A stretch of 64,000 nucleotides of DNA, from NCBI GenBank assembly GCA_933228895.1, contig OW121854.1, forward strand, positions 8,373,131 to 8,437,130, written 5' to 3'. This document shows, one piece after another, positions 63,822-64,000 of this stretch. The stretch comes from Platycnemis pennipes (taxonomy: Eukaryota; Arthropoda; Insecta; Odonata; Platycnemididae). Both the position numbers and the translations under genes were made by a program. The number at the start of each line of letters is the position of its first letter. Position 1 is the first letter of the stretch. The notes beneath the pieces are model-generated. The model saw nothing but the letters and a program-made list of their open reading frames with translations, ran no database searches and had not been told where the DNA came from.

Positions 63822-64000
63822 TAAAGATAATAGGCCTACAAATAGTTTTTCCGTATACCCTGAATCTTTTTTGAATCAATGAATAAATTCCTTGTTTTGA
63901 TCTGGTTAAATGGGGCTGTTTCCCCTCTTCTATCAGAAACACCTGGACCGCACAGGTTGTGCCTGATTCTCACTCCCTCGGTCACTTTTCCATATTATCA

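Noticed and set aside
1..64000. CRISPR arrays, operons, bacterial promoters or terminators
   Set aside because: The window is animal nuclear DNA with introns; no spaced direct-repeat array of CRISPR form is present.

Overview
This window is eukaryotic nuclear DNA, almost certainly from an arthropod and most likely an insect with a large, repeat-rich genome. Reasons: one multi-exon gene with GT-AG introns up to about 10.6 kb, no operon-like gene spacing, and many transposable-element (TE) families typical of arthropods (RTE- and CR1-like LINEs, Penelope-like elements, mariner, hAT, THAP-encoding elements, Copia). The species cannot be named from the sequence alone.

The only clear host gene is the 3' half of a netrin receptor gene, unc-5, on the + strand. 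Ten exons (21534-21683, 28406-28996, 31752-32159, 34474-34667, 45286-45612, 49306-49455, 52329-52574, 55017-55138, 56433-56534, 59644-59842) join in phase. They encode about 828 codons: the transmembrane helix, a long low-complexity cytoplasmic linker, the ZU5 domain, the UPA region and the C-terminal death domain, ending in TGA at 59840-59842. The extracellular immunoglobulin and thrombospondin exons and the promoter were not found. They must lie upstream, so positions 1-21533 are read as a very large unc-5 intron.

The introns and the 21.5 kb upstream are filled with TEs. From left to right: one of two inverted copies of an unclassified ~470-bp repeat (1-471; partner 19685-20157); RTE LINE pieces; the 5' piece of a Mutator-like transposase gene cut off by a CR1-like LINE (4540-7265); a Penelope-like GIY-YIG fragment (7757-8221); two large foldbacks with hammerhead-ribozyme-like motifs (10225-10391, 12461-12604); ~540-bp MITEs (10666-11201, 13843-14383, 22352-22890); a hAT MITE with perfect target-site duplication (18034-18291). 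A larger element at about 21950-26786 shares both arms with those MITEs and encloses a two-exon THAP zinc-finger gene on the minus strand. Next come a second Penelope fragment between inverted arms (27137-28220) and a 5S-rRNA-like sequence (29331-29455).

The 10.6-kb unc-5 intron at 34668-45285 holds an 8,074-bp hAT transposon (36922-44995) with a perfect 8-bp target duplication and a transposase gene carrying only two visible lesions. Inside it sits another terminal-inverted-repeat element, which itself contains a small MITE. Further introns hold a pogo-like element, an RTE fragment, a piggyBac-like MITE, a Copia remnant, a longer RTE reverse transcriptase, a mariner remnant and a tRNA-like unit framed by inverted and direct repeats. 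Downstream of unc-5 is largely AT-rich sequence plus a PIF/Harbinger-type MITE (63270-63821).

Calls rest on reading the sequence and remembered family motifs; no database search or alignment was run.
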